From the NCBI GenBank assembly GCA_039819785.1, contig JBCBRH010000005.1:62001-126000 (forward strand): a stretch of DNA of 64,000 nucleotides. Reading direction: 5' to 3'. The position numbers and the translations under genes are program-made. The notes beneath the pieces are model-generated. The model searched no databases, was not told where the DNA came from, and worked only from the letters and a program-made list of their open reading frames with translations. Source of the DNA: JBCBRD01 sp039819785. Its GTDB lineage: Bacteria > Pseudomonadota > Alphaproteobacteria > Rhizobiales > Hyphomicrobiaceae. Below, one piece after another: positions 25,920-35,091 of this stretch. Each line of letters begins with the position of its first letter. Within the stretch, counting starts at the first letter, position 1.

Positions 25920-27767
25920 ATGTCGCAAATGGACACCATGGACAGCCTAAACCCGACCCAGGACGAATTTGCAGCCCTGCTGACGGAAAGCCTTGAAAAA
26001 GATGACATCTTCGAAGGCAGTGTCGTCAAAGGCAAGATCATTTCCATCGAAAAAGATATGGCCGTCATCGACGTAGGCCTGAAGATGGAAGGCCGCGTGC
26101 CGATGAAGGAATTTTCAACGCCGGGCAAAAATGATGGCCCAGGCGTTGGTGACGAAGTCGAAGTCTACCTTGAGCGCGTTGAAAATGCGCTCGGTGAAGC
26201 CGTTCTCAGCCGCGACAAAGCCCGTCGCGAAGAGAGCTGGAACCGGCTTGAGAAGCAGTTTGAAGCTGGTGAAAAAGTCACCGGTGTGATCTTCAACAAG
26301 GTCAAAGGCGGGTTCACCGTTGACCTCGACGGCGCCGTCGCTTTCCTACCCGGGTCACAGGTGGATATTCGGCCGGTGCGCGACATTGGTCCTCTGATGG
26401 GGCAGGAACAGCCTTTCCAGATCCTCAAGATGGACCGCCGCCGGGGTAACATCGTGGTCTCGCGCCGCTCGGTCCTCGAAGAAACACGCGCAGAACAGCG
26501 TGCAGACATTGTGGCCCGCCTCGGTGAAGGTCAGGTCATCGAAGGCCTCGTCAAGAACATCACGGACTATGGCGCCTTTATCGATTTGGGCGGCATCGAC
26601 GGACTGTTGCACGTGACCGACATGGCTTGGCGCCGCGTGAACCACCCATCTGAGATTTTGAATGTTGGCGACAACGTCAAGGTCCAGATCATCCGCATCA
26701 ACCCGGATACGCAGCGTATCTCGCTGGGCATGAAGCAGCTCCAGGCCGACCCATGGCAGGCCATTGAAGCCAAATACCCAATCGAGGGCCGCTTCAAGGG
26801 AACGGTCACGAACATCGCAGATTATGGCGCGTTCGTTGAACTTGAAGCCGGTGTGGAAGGCCTCATCCACGTCTCCGAAATGAGCTGGACAAAGAAGAAC
26901 GTTCATCCCGGCAAAATCGTTTCCACCAGCCAGGAAGTCGAAGTTCAGATCCTGGAAGTCGACAGCAACAAGCGACGCATCTCACTGGGCCTGAAACAAA
27001 CGCAGGACAACCCATGGGATGCCTTCCTCGCGATCCACCCGAAGGGCTCCACGGTCACCGGCCCAATCCGCAACATCACTGAGTTCGGTCTCTTTATCGG
27101 ACTCGAAGGTGGCGTTGACGGCATGGTCCACCTATCCGACCTGGACTGGAACCGCCCAGGTGACGAGGCCATCAAGGACTACGAGAAGGGTCAGGAAGTC
27201 GAAGCGGCCGTTCTGGATGTTGACCCATCCAAAGAGCGCATCTCGCTTGGCATCAAGCAACTGGGCGGCGATCCAGCCGAAACCATCGGCACCTACCGCA
27301 AGGGCTCCACAGTCACGTGTGAAGTCATCGCGGTTCAGGAAAACGGGATCGAGGTCAAATTGGCCGACACGGACATCACGTCCTTCGTCAAACGGTCCGA
27401 TCTGTCCCGTGACCGCTCGGAGCAGCGCCCTGAGCGTTACAACGTGGGCGATAAGGTTGATGCAGCCGTAACGAACATCGATAAAGCGGCACGTCGCATC
27501 TCTGTATCGGTTAAAGCACTTGAAATCGCAGAAGAAAAGCAAGCGGTTGAGCAGTACGGCTCATCTGATTCAGGCGCTTCACTAGGTGATATCCTCGGTG
27601 CGGCCATGAAAAAGAGCATCAAAGCTGACGACGGGGAAGCTGAGCCGGCCAAAGCCGCGGACGCAGAACCGGCGGCGTCAGCTCCTGAAGCTGGCACCGA
27701 GACGGCAGAGGCATCGTCTGACGACGCTAAGCCCGATGAGGCCAAGGCTGAAGAACCAAAAGCTTAA
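25920..27767 (+). CDS. rpsA: 30S ribosomal protein S1
   Basis: A 615-residue protein with six S1 (OB-fold) repeats, recognisable from their recurring GxVxNIxxYGAFV / GLIHVSEMSW / ISLGLKQ elements. The last 80 residues are a Glu/Ala/Asp-rich disordered tail longer than in E. coli. S1 brings mRNA to the 30S subunit. The start at ATG 25920, about 12 bases after GGAG, gives the expected MSQMDTMDSLNPTQDEF; the frame is open 41 codons upstream. A strong terminator follows. Confidence 0.96.
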   Translation: MSQMDTMDSLNPTQDEFAALLTESLEKDDIFEGSVVKGKIISIEKDMAVIDVGLKMEGRVPMKEFSTPGKNDGPGVGDEVEVYLERVENALGEAVLSRDKARREESWNRLEKQFEAGEKVTGVIFNKVKGGFTVDLDGAVAFLPGSQVDIRPVRDIGPLMGQEQPFQILKMDRRRGNIVVSRRSVLEETRAEQRADIVARLGEGQVIEGLVKNITDYGAFIDLGGIDGLLHVTDMAWRRVNHPSEILNVGDNVKVQIIRINPDTQRISLGMKQLQADPWQAIEAKYPIEGRFKGTVTNIADYGAFVELEAGVEGLIHVSEMSWTKKNVHPGKIVSTSQEVEVQILEVDSNKRRISLGLKQTQDNPWDAFLAIHPKGSTVTGPIRNITEFGLFIGLEGGVDGMVHLSDLDWNRPGDEAIKDYEKGQEVEAAVLDVDPSKERISLGIKQLGGDPAETIGTYRKGSTVTCEVIAVQENGIEVKLADTDITSFVKRSDLSRDRSEQRPERYNVGDKVDAAVTNIDKAARRISVSVKALEIAEEKQAVEQYGSSDSGASLGDILGAAMKKSIKADDGEAEPAKAADAEPAASAPEAGTETAEASSDDAKPDEAKAEEPKA

Positions 27768-28137
27768 GGCTGCGACGTAGCCCTGGATTTTAGTCGGACA
27801 TCCTCAAAGGGTCAGTTGCGCAAACCGCGTAAACTGGCCCGGGCAGGACACACAAACAAAAAAACCGCTTGATCTCGCTGATCAGGCGGTTTGTCTTTTC
27901 TAACATGTGTTCACCAACCAGCAGCCCGAATCCGGCCGCCAAAATCCGGCCACCGGACCCTTGCCCCGGCCGCTGGAAGATGGCGAAAAAACGCCAATTG
28001 ACGGCGCGTATTGCAGCTGGCCCGATGCTTGCCTTACGAATGACGATGAAAACGTTTTATTAACCCCAACCCGTTGACCAGGACGTTCCCTCGCATCGCG
28101 ATTGTTTGAAGAACGCCAATGGAGCCCGTGACCCGCC
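27768..28137. other. Intergenic region between rpsA and sppA
   Basis: A 370-base gap. It holds the rpsA terminator at 27861-27900 and a short direct repeat (AATCCGGCC twice near 27930-27950). The remaining part presumably carries the sppA promoter. No gene is seen. Confidence 0.5.
27861..27900 (+). terminator. Intrinsic terminator after rpsA
   Basis: AAACCGCTTGATC and GATCAGGCGGTTT pair in a stem of about 12 with a short loop, followed by TTGTCTTTTC. It lies about 95 bases after the rpsA stop. Confidence 0.8.
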
Positions 28138-29106
28138 ATGACGACTGAAACCGAAACCGTGCTCGATCGGCGACGCCTCCGCCGGAATATGGCGTTTTGG
28201 CGCGCACTCGCCGTCTTTGCAGCCATCTTTGCCATCGGCGCAGCACTGTTTAGCTCATCAAACTTCAAGTCTCTCATCGGCCAAAAGCAGATTGCCCGCG
28301 TGTCCATCACCGGGACGATCCTTGAAGATCGCAAGCAGTTGAAATTGTTGGATAAGATCGAAGAGTCCGACAACGTTGCAGCCATGATCCTGTTCGTGAA
28401 CTCACCCGGTGGCACGACAACCGGCGGCGAGGCGATCTATCAGGCGCTGCGCCGGATCTCAAAGAAAAAGCCGGTTGTCGCCCAGTTTGGGACGGTTGCT
28501 GCGTCTGCAGGCTACATTGTGGGACTGGGAACCGACCATATCGTATCGCGCGGCAACACCATCACCGGCTCGGTCGGGGTCATACTGCAATGGCCGCAGG
28601 TCACGGATCTGCTGGATAAAATCGGCGTAAAGGTCAACGAAATCAAAAGCGGCCCGCTGAAGGCCGAACCCTCGCCATTCGGTACTTTGAATGAGGATGC
28701 GCGCAAAATCACCGAAGAGATGGTGCAGTCCAGCTTCCGGTGGTTTGTGTCACTCGTCGAGGAGCGCCGCGGTATTAAGGCACCCGATGTTCCAGGCTTG
28801 ATGGGCGGTCGTGTCTTCTCAGGGCGTGACGCCAAGAAATTCGATCTGGTCGATGAAATCGGCGGTGAGGAAGAGGCCGTTCGCTGGCTGGAAACCGAAC
28901 GTGGCGTCGCCAAGGGACTGGACATTGTCGATTGGAAACCAAGTGATGCGCAGAGGTTTGGTCTGTCCAGCCTCGTCTACGGCGCAGCATCGTCACTAAT
29001 TGGCAACAAGGCTGGCGGTTTGTTGGACATGATGGCGCGTGATCGTCAGCTCTCAACACTAGGTCTTGACGGTATGGTTTCTGTTTGGCACCCTTCCGAA
29101 AATTGA
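28138..29106 (+). CDS. sppA: Signal peptide peptidase SppA (S49 family)
   Basis: A 322-residue membrane-anchored serine protease that degrades leftover signal peptides. A single helix lies at about residues 22-42 (WRALAVFAAIFAIGAALF). The nucleophile is Ser123 in TVAASAGY, and the general-base Lys is most likely Lys175 in GPLKAEPSPF, a spacing close to the short SppA enzymes. NSPGGTTTGGEAIY is the oxyanion-region signature. This is the half-length form that assembles into octamers. It lies between rpsA and ihfB, the common alphaproteobacterial order. Confidence 0.94.
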   Translation: MTTETETVLDRRRLRRNMAFWRALAVFAAIFAIGAALFSSSNFKSLIGQKQIARVSITGTILEDRKQLKLLDKIEESDNVAAMILFVNSPGGTTTGGEAIYQALRRISKKKPVVAQFGTVAASAGYIVGLGTDHIVSRGNTITGSVGVILQWPQVTDLLDKIGVKVNEIKSGPLKAEPSPFGTLNEDARKITEEMVQSSFRWFVSLVEERRGIKAPDVPGLMGGRVFSGRDAKKFDLVDEIGGEEEAVRWLETERGVAKGLDIVDWKPSDAQRFGLSSLVYGAASSLIGNKAGGLLDMMARDRQLSTLGLDGMVSVWHPSEN

Positions 29107-29138
29107 GGGATTACAACAACTTTTGAAATGGACCCGCC

Positions 29139-29447
29139 GTGATTAAGTCTGAGCTGATCCAAAAGATATCCACGGCTAATCCGCATCTTTACCATCGAGA
29201 CGTCGAGCGCATCGTCAATGTGATCTTCGACGAAATCGTCGAGGCTTTATCGCGCGGCGACCGTGTCGAATTACGCGGGTTCGGCGCGTTCACTGTCAAG
29301 CATCGGCCCGCACGTGAAGGCCGCAACCCCAGAACGGGGCAGCCGGTCTCCGTTGCCGAAAAATTCGTTCCCTTCTTCAAAACCGGCAAGGAATTGCGCG
29401 ACCGCTTGAACGATGGCGGAAAGCCAGTGGCAAAGTCCAAGCGCTGA
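29139..29447 (+). CDS. ihfB: Integration host factor subunit beta
   Basis: A 102-residue DNA-bending protein. VELRGFGAFTVKHRPAREGRNPRTG covers the beta arms with the conserved RNPRTG turn whose proline intercalates into DNA, and FFKTGKELRDRLN is the C-terminal helix. It begins at GTG 29139. IHF also bends DNA at sigma-54 promoters, so it works functionally with RpoN encoded elsewhere in this window. Confidence 0.96.
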   Translation: MIKSELIQKISTANPHLYHRDVERIVNVIFDEIVEALSRGDRVELRGFGAFTVKHRPAREGRNPRTGQPVSVAEKFVPFFKTGKELRDRLNDGGKPVAKSKR

Positions 29448-29792
29448 ACCGTCCAGCCCGCCACCCGCGCGGCTGCAGACCTGACACGGCCCGCCCCGTA
29501 GTCTCGGGTCACTAACCACTTGGACCAGTAACGCCAATTTATGAGCCGGGAGTGCACGACGATCGTTGCGCCACACTGGCGACCTGTGCTGAAATACCAA
29601 CGACCGCAGATTGGTTAGCTGGCGACGTCGTCTCGCAGGAAGCTGGACACGATGTTAACCGGCGAACGTTGACCGGCCAACGGTGATGGCTTTGCTTGGA
29701 AGACGACATAACCGCTTCGTTTCCATGAAGCAAGCCCGTCGCCCAGCCCCGTCTGTGTGAACGAAAAAGACGAACGCGCAAAGTTGGTACCC
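29448..29792. other. Intergenic region between ihfB and the LapA-like gene
   Basis: A 345-base gap. No reading frame with a believable start and composition was found, and no T-run terminator follows ihfB. An imperfect repeat around GGCGAACGTTGACCGG is the only visible structure. Confidence 0.3.
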
Positions 29793-30152
29793 ATGTTTCG
29801 ACGCATTTTGACCCTGCTGATCTCCGCACCGATTGCTGCCTTCCTCATCATGGTCGCGGTCATTAACCGTCAAAACGCGACGCTGGTCCTCGATCCGTTC
29901 AAACCCGATGATCCGGCGTTCGCTCTCAGCATGCCGTTCTATCTGTATTTGTTCGGCGCGCTCGCACTGGGCATCATAGCCGGCGGAATGAGTGTCTGGC
30001 TCAGCCAGGGGCAATGGCGCAAAGCCGCCCGCATCCGCTCCCAAGAGGCCCGCCGCTGGCAGGCGGAAGCCGACAGGTTGGCCCGTGAGCGCGACGCAAG
30101 CGTAGGAATGCCTGCTGGTCAATCAAAAGAACTGGCGCTGTTGAACCGCTAA
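29793..30152 (+). CDS. LapA/DUF1049-type inner-membrane protein
   Basis: A 119-residue protein with two transmembrane helices (about residues 3-24 and 47-70) joined by a short periplasmic loop carrying the family motif VINRQNATLVLDPF, and a cytoplasmic Arg/Ala/Glu-rich coiled-coil tail. In E. coli LapA/LapB adjust LPS synthesis through LpxC turnover; here only the LapA-like half is present. The start at ATG 29793 is preferred over a GTG 12 codons upstream. It sits between ihfB and trpF as in other alphaproteobacteria. Confidence 0.85.
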   Translation: MFRRILTLLISAPIAAFLIMVAVINRQNATLVLDPFKPDDPAFALSMPFYLYLFGALALGIIAGGMSVWLSQGQWRKAARIRSQEARRWQAEADRLARERDASVGMPAGQSKELALLNR

Positions 30153-30234
30153 GTGTGAAAGCCGGGCCAGGCTGGTGACATGTCGGCGTTCGAACGCCTC
30201 CCGAATGACGCTGTGGCACGCATCTGGACCCATT

Positions 30235-30909
30235 ATGACCCAGACCAAAATATGCGGCATCAACACCGCTGAAGCGCTTGAGGCCGCGATTCAGGCTGGC
30301 ACCGACTACATCGGTTTGGTGTTATTCCCGAAAAGCCCGCGGAATGTCGAATTTGATCAAGCCGAGGAACTGGCCGAGTTGGCCCGTGGCCGCGTTAAGA
30401 TCGTCGCATTGGTGGTTGATCCGGGTCCCGCCATGTTGTCGGTTCTGCGAAACAACATCAGACCTGATATTGTCCAACTGCACGGTCACGAGACACCCGA
30501 CCTCGTTGAACGGTTCAAACGCGCTCTGCCGGGGATCGCATTATGGAAAGCGGTTCCCGTCTCACAACAGGCCGACATCGAAGCCGCCGAAACCTATCTT
30601 GATGAAAACACACGCGCGTCCCGTTTGCTTTTCGATGCTAAGCCACCTGAGAACGCGGACCTGCCCGGTGGCAACGGGCTATCGTTCGACTGGCGCATCC
30701 TGAAAGGTGTTGCATCACGCTACCCTTATGTCCTGGCCGGTGGCCTGACGCCTGAAAATGTGGCCAAAGCCATCGAACTGACGGGTGCAGCGATCGTCGA
30801 TGTTTCATCAGGTGTCGAAACCGAACCAGGCAAAAAGTCGCCGGAGCTGATGACGCGGTTTATAATGGCTGTAAAATCGGTCACCAACAACGAGACGACT
30901 GCGGCATGA
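30235..30909 (+). CDS. trpF: Phosphoribosylanthranilate isomerase
   Basis: A 224-residue TIM barrel that carries out the Amadori rearrangement in tryptophan synthesis. The general-base cysteine is Cys7 in TKICGI; the general acid is the Asp in LLFDAKPP. VLAGGLTPENV and VDVSSGVETEPGKKS bind phosphate. The start at ATG 30235 gives the usual MTQTKICG. The trpB gene follows after about 230 bases that hold no Trp-codon cluster, so no leader-peptide attenuator was seen. Confidence 0.96.
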   Translation: MTQTKICGINTAEALEAAIQAGTDYIGLVLFPKSPRNVEFDQAEELAELARGRVKIVALVVDPGPAMLSVLRNNIRPDIVQLHGHETPDLVERFKRALPGIALWKAVPVSQQADIEAAETYLDENTRASRLLFDAKPPENADLPGGNGLSFDWRILKGVASRYPYVLAGGLTPENVAKAIELTGAAIVDVSSGVETEPGKKSPELMTRFIMAVKSVTNNETTAA

Positions 30910-31139
30910 CCCGGCTTGAGCGCTATTCTTGCTGAGCAATCCCGGGCCTCCCCGCAACTGGCTTGAACCTGTGCACGTCAGGCTTCAAGTCTGAGATGAG
31001 AAAGTACATCGATCCGCTCCTCAGTAAGAGATCGGCAACAACACGACCCGTGCGAAACGGCACGCGCCTAATGAGGCCATCCTCGTCGAGGCCAGCCCCA
31101 TGATGGCGAGCCTCATAGAGGTCAAGGGAGACACACACC

Positions 31140-32384
31140 ATGGCAAGCGACGCCACCAAAACGACCGCAGAACTCAAACGCAATACGCTGTCGAGCGGCC
31201 CGGACGACCGAGGGCATTTTGGCACTTTCGGCGGGCGTTTCGTGGCCGAAACCCTGATGCCGCTGATCTTGGAATTGGAACGCGCCTACGAGGCGGCCAA
31301 GGCAGACCCGTCGTTTGACGCCGAAGTCAAAAGTCTGAACACGCACTATTCCGGTCGCCCCAGCCCGCTTTATTTCGCGGAGCGGCTGACCGAGCATCTC
31401 GGTGGTGCCAAAATCTATTTTAAGCGCGATGAGCTGAACCATACCGGCTCGCACAAGATCAACAATTGCCTCGGGCAGATCCTGCTGGCACGGCGCATGG
31501 GTAAAACGCGCATCATCGCAGAAACCGGAGCGGGCCAGCATGGCGTCGCGGTGGCGACCGTCTGCGCGCGCTTCGGCCTGCCGTGTGAAATCTATATGGG
31601 TAAAACCGACGTCGAGCGTCAGTCCCCGAACGTTGCCCGTATGCACATGCTGGGCGCCTCGATCAATCCGGTCACTTCGGGCGCGGGCACACTCAAAGAC
31701 GCCATGAACGAAGCGTTACGCGATTGGGTCACGAACGTCTCGGACACGTACTACATCATCGGCACGGCGGCGGGCCCGCACCCCTACCCCGCCATGGTCC
31801 GTGATTTCCAATCCGTCATCGGTAACGAACTACGCGGCCAGATGCAGGAAATGGAAGGCCGCTTACCCGACACATTGATCGCCTGCATCGGCGGCGGTTC
31901 GAACGCCATTGGCCTGTTCCACCCGTTCCTGGATGACGATAAGGTCAGCCTCATCGGCGTCGAAGCCGGCGGGCACGGGCTGGACATCGAAAATGGTCAT
32001 GCAGCCTCAATGAATGGCGGCTCCCCCGGCGTCCTGCACGGCAACCGGACGTACCTGCTGCAAGACGATGACGGGCAAATCCTGGAAGGTCACTCGATCT
32101 CGGCCGGCCTTGACTACCCAGGCGTCGGCCCCGAGCATTCCTGGCTGAAGGATATCGGCCGCGTGGACTATGTTTCCGTCACCGACAAAGAAGCGCTCGC
32201 CGCATTTCAACTGTGCGCGCAACGCGAGGGCATTATCCCGGCACTGGAGCCAGCCCACGCACTGGCCCATGTGACCAAGATTGCACCAGACCTGCCCAGC
32301 GACCACATCATCGTCATGAACATGTGCGGTCGCGGTGACAAGGATGTGTTCTCGGTCGCCCCTCACCTTGGGATTAAAATCTGA
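31140..32384 (+). CDS. trpB: Tryptophan synthase beta chain
   Basis: A 414-residue PLP enzyme that condenses indole and serine. The PLP lysine is Lys106 in HTGSHKINN; GGGSNAIG binds the cofactor phosphate; ETGAGQHG contains the catalytic Glu. FGGRFVAETLMP at the start is typical. The ATG has a strong GGGAG site. Its usual partner trpA is not adjacent but about 8.3 kb downstream. Confidence 0.97.
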   Translation: MASDATKTTAELKRNTLSSGPDDRGHFGTFGGRFVAETLMPLILELERAYEAAKADPSFDAEVKSLNTHYSGRPSPLYFAERLTEHLGGAKIYFKRDELNHTGSHKINNCLGQILLARRMGKTRIIAETGAGQHGVAVATVCARFGLPCEIYMGKTDVERQSPNVARMHMLGASINPVTSGAGTLKDAMNEALRDWVTNVSDTYYIIGTAAGPHPYPAMVRDFQSVIGNELRGQMQEMEGRLPDTLIACIGGGSNAIGLFHPFLDDDKVSLIGVEAGGHGLDIENGHAASMNGGSPGVLHGNRTYLLQDDDGQILEGHSISAGLDYPGVGPEHSWLKDIGRVDYVSVTDKEALAAFQLCAQREGIIPALEPAHALAHVTKIAPDLPSDHIIVMNMCGRGDKDVFSVAPHLGIKI

Positions 32385-32471
32385 CGCCAGCATCGGCGTG
32401 CGGCAGTTCTTGCGACCGAATTCCACTCCGCCTCGTTGACAGCCTCGCCGGTTGTCAGTGATCACTCCAAC

Positions 32472-34868
32472 ATGGACAAACCCATGTCGTCGATCGAACA
32501 ACGCATTGCCGATGAATTGAACGTCAAGGTCAGCCAGGTGTCGGCGGCCGTTGCGCTGCTGTGTGAAGGGTCAACCGTTCCTTTCATTGCACGCTACCGG
32601 AAGGAAAAGACTGGGGGACTGGACGACGCACAGCTGCGCCAGTTGGAGGCGCGGCTGACGTACCTTCGGCAATTGGATGAACGCAAAGCGAGCGTTCTGA
32701 AGGCCGTTCGCGAACAGGGTAAGCTGACGGCAGAGCTCGAACGCGCACTTCAGCAGGCCGCTAACAAGGTTGAACTCGAAGACCTCTACGCGCCGTTCAA
32801 AAAGAAGCGTCGCACAAAAGGGCTGATCGCCCGAGAGGCTGGCCTTGAACCGCTGGCCGATACGTTGCTTGCAAATCCCTCCCTCAAACCAGATCAGGAA
32901 GCTGCGAAGTTTCTGAATGCCGCACATGGCATTACCGATGTCCAGGGCGCGCTTGATGGTGCGCGCGCCATCCTGGTGGAGCGGATGGCTGAAGAACCAA
33001 AGTTGGTGCAGGCGCTGCGCAGCTGGCTCTGGAGCAATGGCAAATTGGCGTCGAAACTAGCCACCAAGGATCAGGCGGCGGCCGCGAAATACACAGACTA
33101 TTTCGACTTCCGTCAGGCCGTCCGCGAAATGCCGTCCCATCGCATCCTGGCACTTCTCAGAGGGCGCAACGATGGGGTCTTGAGCCTCAAGATCGATGTC
33201 GATGATGAGCCCGGCACCGCCCATCCTGGTGCGCGCAAGATCATGACGCATTTCCAAATCGCAGATCGCGGTCGCGCTGCCGACGCATGGCTGACAGAGA
33301 CAGCGGGTGTCGCCTGGAAAACCAAGCTCCATCCATCGCTGACAACAAGCCTCCTTGGGCGTCTCAAGGAACAGGCCGACGTGGCTGCCATTGATATCTT
33401 CAAGTCCAATCTGAAAGACTTGCTGCTCGCCGCACCGGCAGGGCCACGGACCACCATGGGGCTGGATCCCGGCATACGAACCGGCGTGAAAGTGGCCGTG
33501 GTCGACAAGACGGGCAAGGTTTTGGACACCGCAACTGTCTACCCCCACGAACCGCGCAATGACTGGCAAGGCGCTTTGCGGACGCTTGCGGACATCTGCA
33601 AGCGACACAGCGTTGACCTGATCGCGATCGGCAATGGAACCGCCAGCCGTGAAACCGACAAGTTGGCCGGTGAGTTGGTGAAAATTCTGACTGATTTGAA
33701 GATGACCAAGGTCATGGTTTCCGAGGCTGGCGCGTCTGTCTATTCGGCATCCCAGATCGCAACCGAAGAGTTCCCAGACCTCGATGTGTCTCTCAGGGGC
33801 GCCGTTTCAATCGCGCGCAGGCTTCAGGACCCGCTCGCTGAACTCGTCAAAATCGAGCCCAAGGCCATCGGTGTGGGTCAGTATCAGCACGACGTCGATC
33901 AAGGTGATCTGGCACGTTCACTGGAAGCTGCCGTCGAAGACTGCGTCAACCTTGTCGGCGTCGATGTGAACACCGCCTCAGGCCCTTTGCTGGCCAGTGT
34001 CGCAGGCCTCAATCCGACGATTGCACAAAATATCGTGGCCTTCCGGAACGACAATGGCGCGTTCAAAAAACGCAGTCAGATTAAAAAGGTTGCCCGTCTC
34101 GGCCCCAAGGCATTCGAACAGTCCGCCGGCTTCCTGCGCATCATGAATGCCGCCAATCCCCTGGATGCATCCGCTGTCCATCCAGAAGCCTACGAAGTTG
34201 TCGAACGCATCGCGAAGACCACCAAACGCACTGTGCGGTCCGTTGTCGGTGACAGCGCGTTTCTCAAGTCGCTCAGCCCGCAGGACTATGCCGACGAGCG
34301 TTTTGGTCTGCCGACCGTCCGCGATATTCTTGCCGAGCTTGAAAAGCCAGGACGCGATCCGCGTCCCGAATTTGCGACCGTCAAGTTTGCCGACGGCGTT
34401 GAAAAAATGACCGACCTCAGACCGGGCATGAAGCTTGAAGGCGTCGTCACGAACGTGACCGCCTTTGGGGCGTTTGTTGACATCGGCGTGCACCAAGACG
34501 GGCTGGTCCATGTGTCCCAGCTGGCTGATCGGTTTGTCAAAGATCCCCGCGAGATCGTGAAGGCGGGTGACGTCGTGTCGGTGCGCGTACAAGACGTCGA
34601 AATTGAGCGTAAACGCATCGCGCTGACCATGAAGTCCGGCCCGATGGACGCCGTTGCAGCCTCCAATGGCCGGAGCACTTCCCCCCGTCCAGATGGCAGG
34701 CCATCCAACCGCACTGACCGTGGCCCTAATGCAAACGCGCATCGCGGCTCGAAGGTGACGCGTCCGGTCGGCGGTCAGACGGCCCCATCGGCCAGCTCAG
34801 GCGAAACGGCGTTGGCGGCTCAATTGCGGCGCGCCAGAGAAGCGGTCGACCAGAAGAACGAGCGCTAA
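32472..34868 (+). CDS. tex: Tex family RNA-binding transcription accessory protein
   Basis: A 798-residue protein with the Tex layout: an N-terminal helical HTH region (IEQRIADELNVKVSQV), a YqgF/RNase H-like domain (GPRTTMGLDPGIRTGVKVAVVD), helix-hairpin-helix repeats (NTASGPLLASVAGLNPTIAQNIVAFR), and a C-terminal S1 domain (GVVTNVTAFGAFVDIG ... QDGLVHVSQL). A basic Ser/Arg-rich tail of about 90 residues follows. Tex binds nucleic acid and affects transcription and stress tolerance, homologous to eukaryotic Spt6. Starts at 32472 or 32484 (ATG) are both possible. Confidence 0.93.
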   Translation: MDKPMSSIEQRIADELNVKVSQVSAAVALLCEGSTVPFIARYRKEKTGGLDDAQLRQLEARLTYLRQLDERKASVLKAVREQGKLTAELERALQQAANKVELEDLYAPFKKKRRTKGLIAREAGLEPLADTLLANPSLKPDQEAAKFLNAAHGITDVQGALDGARAILVERMAEEPKLVQALRSWLWSNGKLASKLATKDQAAAAKYTDYFDFRQAVREMPSHRILALLRGRNDGVLSLKIDVDDEPGTAHPGARKIMTHFQIADRGRAADAWLTETAGVAWKTKLHPSLTTSLLGRLKEQADVAAIDIFKSNLKDLLLAAPAGPRTTMGLDPGIRTGVKVAVVDKTGKVLDTATVYPHEPRNDWQGALRTLADICKRHSVDLIAIGNGTASRETDKLAGELVKILTDLKMTKVMVSEAGASVYSASQIATEEFPDLDVSLRGAVSIARRLQDPLAELVKIEPKAIGVGQYQHDVDQGDLARSLEAAVEDCVNLVGVDVNTASGPLLASVAGLNPTIAQNIVAFRNDNGAFKKRSQIKKVARLGPKAFEQSAGFLRIMNAANPLDASAVHPEAYEVVERIAKTTKRTVRSVVGDSAFLKSLSPQDYADERFGLPTVRDILAELEKPGRDPRPEFATVKFADGVEKMTDLRPGMKLEGVVTNVTAFGAFVDIGVHQDGLVHVSQLADRFVKDPREIVKAGDVVSVRVQDVEIERKRIALTMKSGPMDAVAASNGRSTSPRPDGRPSNRTDRGPNANAHRGSKVTRPVGGQTAPSASSGETALAAQLRRAREAVDQKNER

Positions 34869-35091
34869 CCATACGCATCAGCTTATGTCGCGGGCGTAAT
34901 CGTGGACTTTGAGGGATGGGACGGCTACACCAACAGCCGCTTGGTCGCGTCCCACCGATGCCGACGGTACCGTCTGACTGTGCGCATCCTTAGGGCTGCA
35001 GGCGACAAGACAGCTGGCAAACTCACACTGGCAACGACCCCGGGTCGGCCACGTGGCCGCTTGCGTTATGATTTGATTTGAAAGCCACCCA

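Noticed and set aside
30910..31139. trp attenuator/leader peptide before trpB
   Set aside because: No short frame with clustered Trp codons and no terminator/antiterminator pair was seen.
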